This document shows positions 13,348 to 15,678 of a stretch of 15,678 nt of DNA, piece by piece. Position numbers and translations under genes: made by a program. The notes beneath the pieces are model-generated. The model did no database searches, was not told the origin of the DNA, and saw only the letters and a program-made list of their open reading frames with translations. Within the stretch, counting starts at the first letter, position 1. Each line of letters starts with the position of its first letter. The DNA comes from CANNBR01 sp964592275 (lineage in GTDB: Bacteria > Babelota > Babeliae > Babelales > CAIQNR01): NCBI GenBank assembly GCA_964592275.1, contig CAZQDJ010000025.1:1-15678 (forward strand), given 5' to 3'.

Positions 13348-15516
13348 ATGAAGAAGGCGTCATATGGTTTATGGATTTTGTTGTTATTGCCAGCGGTAAG
13401 TAAAACTGAACTGAAAGATAATGCTAGTTATTTAGCATCATATGGGCTTACCGCTCTGTATCCGGAATTATATTTTGTAGATCTTAATAATTCTGCTTCT
13501 GTGTTGCGTGGTTCTATGAAAGCTGTCTGGTACGCTAAATCATGGCTTCCTGGACAAGGGTCGTACAGCGATTTACAGAACGAGTATTTGTACCCTCCCA
13601 AAGGCGTAGTACCGCAATCTGTTCTTGATCAGTTGAAGGAGTTTAATAGTGTTACGGTGGCTTCTTCTTCTGAATTACCTGAATTTGTTGCAGAACATCA
13701 GTTACGAAAAGGTTCTGACTTAGGAAATAAAGAGCAGAATTTTATTCAAAAAAGGCTCGCAATTGTTGCAGAAACATTTCAAAAATTTGATCTAGAAAAG
13801 ACCTTTATATCTTCTGACACTGATCTTGAAAAAAATTCAAAACCTTATGGATATGCTCTTTCTGTAGGGTTACAGGAAGGGGCTGATGTTCCTCGGATTG
13901 CTACCTGCTTTAGTGGAGGTGGATTTCGGGCAATGATAGCGACCCTGGGTTTTTGGCAAGCGATGAGTGATATCGGACTTGTTGATTCTATTTTGTATAG
14001 TGCCAATTTATCAGGATCTACCTGGTGTACTATTCCCTGGTCTTTAGGTGCATCGCTTGAAAATCTTTTAGCAACGTATCAAAAATATGCCAAAGTAGGA
14101 GTTGGGGCTCAGACTCTTGTTGATCTTAATAAATACATAGTTCCTTCAATAAAAATTGGACAAGTTCGTGATAAATTTATGAGTGCCTTTTTATGGGCAC
14201 AACCGCTTAGTTCTGTTCGAGGATTATATGGACCACTTTTGGCGCAGATGACCTTAGCAGCATGGGATGATCCACAGTTGCGCAATGCTCATAAAACAAC
14301 AATGCCTTATCAATCTTCGCAGTATCTTTATTTTTGGCAGGCGATGGATTTTATAAAAGATGGGACGAATCGACCATTTCCTATTGCAACTTCATTGATT
14401 CCTTACAAGGGAAATTTTAATGAAATTTCTACAAAGATCGCGAATAAACAAAAATCAAAAAATGGTATTTGGATGGAATTTAATCCTGAGTCAGTGGGAT
14501 TTGAGTATTTTGATGCAAAAGGAAAATTGAGTGGTGTATGGATTCCTACGTTTTCCTTAGGAAGAACATTTACTACTCATTATAAAGACCCTTCTCGTTG
14601 GTATAGAATTTTTACTAATAAAACAGTTTTGGGCCATGCAAGTGAAGCCGCTCCTGCGCATACGCTTGATTATTGGGAAGGAACCTGGGGATCAGCATTT
14701 ACCGTTTCACCTGCCGATATTTATAGAATATTTTTTAATCAAGTTCCTCCGACTGATGATGAAAGCATAGATAAATTAAAAAATAGCGGTTCGATTTCAG
14801 ATAGAATTACAGGGCTTCTTGGTAGTGCAATAGGGATGGTAACAACAGTGGGTAAAAGTGTAGGGGCTCTTAGTAATGTGAATGATGTACGATTGTTTCC
14901 TGCTGTTTTTAATAATTTTGCAAAGTTTGAAGATTCTCCTATTCAAGCAAATACCTTTACCGCTGTGGATGCTGGGATCGATTTTAATCTCCCTTTCCCT
15001 CCACTACTTCGAAAGTCTCGTGAGATTGATCTTATTATTGTGGGTGATTGGTCTGCTCCAACGCCAGCAGATCCTGCAAAAGAATTACGCTTAGCAGAAG
15101 CATGGGCTAAAACACGCGGAATACCATTTCCTAAAGTGGTAACATCAGCATTCTATAAAAAAGTATATGATAACCCGGTAACGTTATTTAACGAGTATGA
15201 AGATGGTAAAACTGGTCCTGCTATTTTGTATGTTCCTTTGATGGATAATCAATTTAATAAAGCTGATTTTACGGTTGTTGGGTGTCTTCACGGAGCATGT
15301 TCAACATTTAATTTTGATTATTTTAAAAATGGGCGCGATGGAGTAAAAGATCTTGTTGATGATGTATATCGTACTGTGTGGGGCGCTTATCCACAGATGA
15401 GAGAAGTAGTACAAAATATGGTCATTGCTAAGAATGAAGCTTATATGAATGATACATCGTACCAGTTTACTATGACGATGAATGATATGAGTTTTATTGA
15501 GAGTTTGACTTCATAG
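13348..15516 (+). CDS. Exported group IV-type (cPLA2-like) phospholipase A2/lysophospholipase
   Basis: This 722-residue protein begins with a signal sequence (MKKASYGLWILLLLPAVS) and carries the catalytic domain of eukaryotic cytosolic phospholipase A2 and fungal phospholipase B. The oxyanion motif is CFSGGGFRAM with R194; the nucleophile is S222 in NLSGSTW; the catalytic aspartate is D541 in VDAGIDFNLPFP, with R558 17 residues on. The 28-residue Arg-to-Ser and 17-residue Asp-to-Arg spacings equal those of human cPLA2-alpha (R200-S228, D549-R566). The following stretch (IDLIIVGDWSAPTP ... LRLAEAWAKTRGIPFPK) also matches that family. It should release fatty acids from phospholipids. There is no C2 domain. 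AAGGAG sits just before the ATG. With the signal peptide, host membranes are the probable target. Confidence 0.85.
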   Translation: MKKASYGLWILLLLPAVSKTELKDNASYLASYGLTALYPELYFVDLNNSASVLRGSMKAVWYAKSWLPGQGSYSDLQNEYLYPPKGVVPQSVLDQLKEFNSVTVASSSELPEFVAEHQLRKGSDLGNKEQNFIQKRLAIVAETFQKFDLEKTFISSDTDLEKNSKPYGYALSVGLQEGADVPRIATCFSGGGFRAMIATLGFWQAMSDIGLVDSILYSANLSGSTWCTIPWSLGASLENLLATYQKYAKVGVGAQTLVDLNKYIVPSIKIGQVRDKFMSAFLWAQPLSSVRGLYGPLLAQMTLAAWDDPQLRNAHKTTMPYQSSQYLYFWQAMDFIKDGTNRPFPIATSLIPYKGNFNEISTKIANKQKSKNGIWMEFNPESVGFEYFDAKGKLSGVWIPTFSLGRTFTTHYKDPSRWYRIFTNKTVLGHASEAAPAHTLDYWEGTWGSAFTVSPADIYRIFFNQVPPTDDESIDKLKNSGSISDRITGLLGSAIGMVTTVGKSVGALSNVNDVRLFPAVFNNFAKFEDSPIQANTFTAVDAGIDFNLPFPPLLRKSREIDLIIVGDWSAPTPADPAKELRLAEAWAKTRGIPFPKVVTSAFYKKVYDNPVTLFNEYEDGKTGPAILYVPLMDNQFNKADFTVVGCLHGACSTFNFDYFKNGRDGVKDLVDDVYRTVWGAYPQMREVVQNMVIAKNEAYMNDTSYQFTMTMNDMSFIESLTS

Positions 15517-15531
15517 AAAAAGAATTTCTTC

Positions 15532-15678
15532 TTATTTTACTTCGTGATTTCTCTCCAATCGTCGTCCCCAGCGATAGAAATAGCCACGTCCGAATGGACG
15601 AGTGGCGTATGACTGAGCGTTGGGGATCCACCCGCCGTCGCCATCCAACTTCGTTAAAACTACGTCGTGATCTTCGAG
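15532..15678 (-). CDS. C-terminal end of an unrecognised minus-strand gene (partial)
   Basis: Read from the window edge, the minus strand is open for 48 codons and ends at TAA (15532-15534). The peptide includes LTKLDGDGGWIPNAQSYATR and GRGYFYRWGRRLERNHEVK, a basic, aromatic tail that looks protein-like. It would be convergent with the phospholipase gene, with a 15-bp gap. Caution: this stretch is visibly richer in G and C than its neighbours, contains inverted repeats (15565-15573 with 15618-15626), and its outer part resembles the repeat downstream of glmS, so it may be a repeat or structured RNA instead. No family recognised. Confidence 0.35.
   Translation of the reverse strand, partial: LEDHDVVLTKLDGDGGWIPNAQSYATRPFGRGYFYRWGRRLERNHEVK
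15651..15671. repeat. Copy of the glmS-downstream repeat motif, opposite orientation
   Basis: This 21-nt segment, starting TCGTTAAAACTA, matches the reverse complement of 3748-3768 at 18 of 21 positions. CCGCCGTCG also occurs just before both, here followed by 13 extra bases. This indicates a dispersed repeat family. Confidence 0.5.

Noticed and set aside
1..15678. CRISPR array, rRNA genes, insertion sequence or prophage genes
   Set aside because: No regularly spaced repeats, rRNA sequence, transposase, integrase or phage genes were seen in the window, even beside the glmS repeats.

Overview
The window looks like the chromosome of a low-GC, host-dependent bacterium. The best guess is a Dependentiae/Babeliae (TM6)-type symbiont of protists, but this is an inference from gene content and not a phylogenetic placement. 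Ordinary bacterial housekeeping genes (gyrB, tadA, dksA-type, tRNA-Thr, rpsI, glmS, ftsB-like, sod, lysS) alternate with proteins carrying export signals and eukaryote-like features: an ankyrin-like protein, a multi-finger C2H2 protein, a group IV (cytosolic-type) phospholipase A2, and several small exported proteins of unknown function.

Layout. 1-3733 is a housekeeping block: the gyrB 5' end on the minus strand, then tadA, an overlapping DksA/TraR gene, tRNA-Thr(CGU), rpsI with its own promoter, and glmS. 3734-5980 looks like an accessory patch directly downstream of glmS, the site known in other bacteria as attTn7. It holds two extra diverged copies of the GlmS C-terminal coding tail, a small exported-protein gene broken by an in-frame amber codon, an RHH/RelE toxin-antitoxin pair and a secreted ankyrin-like protein. 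The last two genes lie between two near-identical 24-bp direct repeats. 6023-7541 holds a Nudix hydrolase and small exported proteins that converge on a strong hairpin. 7576-9048 is an S41 (CtpA/Prc-type) protease on the minus strand. FtsB-like and Mn-type superoxide dismutase genes follow on the plus strand. 10079-11512 (minus) is a long exported C2H2 zinc-finger gene whose reading frame is continuous except for two in-frame stops (TAG and TGA). lysS and an exported cPLA2-like phospholipase end the window, followed by a more GC-rich, structured tail that shares a repeat motif with the glmS downstream region.

The most interesting signals are: (1) tandem glmS-tail repeats that keep the peptide LAKSVTVE while changing every codon; (2) two exported-protein genes carrying three in-frame stops in total and no frameshift, which means fresh decay or readthrough; (3) candidate host-directed effectors, namely the cPLA2 with its catalytic residues and their spacing conserved, and a secreted zinc-finger protein with an NLS-like basic motif. 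Several of these (the 58-codon exported ORF and its continuation, the zinc-finger gene beyond its first stop, and the partial genes at both edges) were found by reading through stops or off the window edges.
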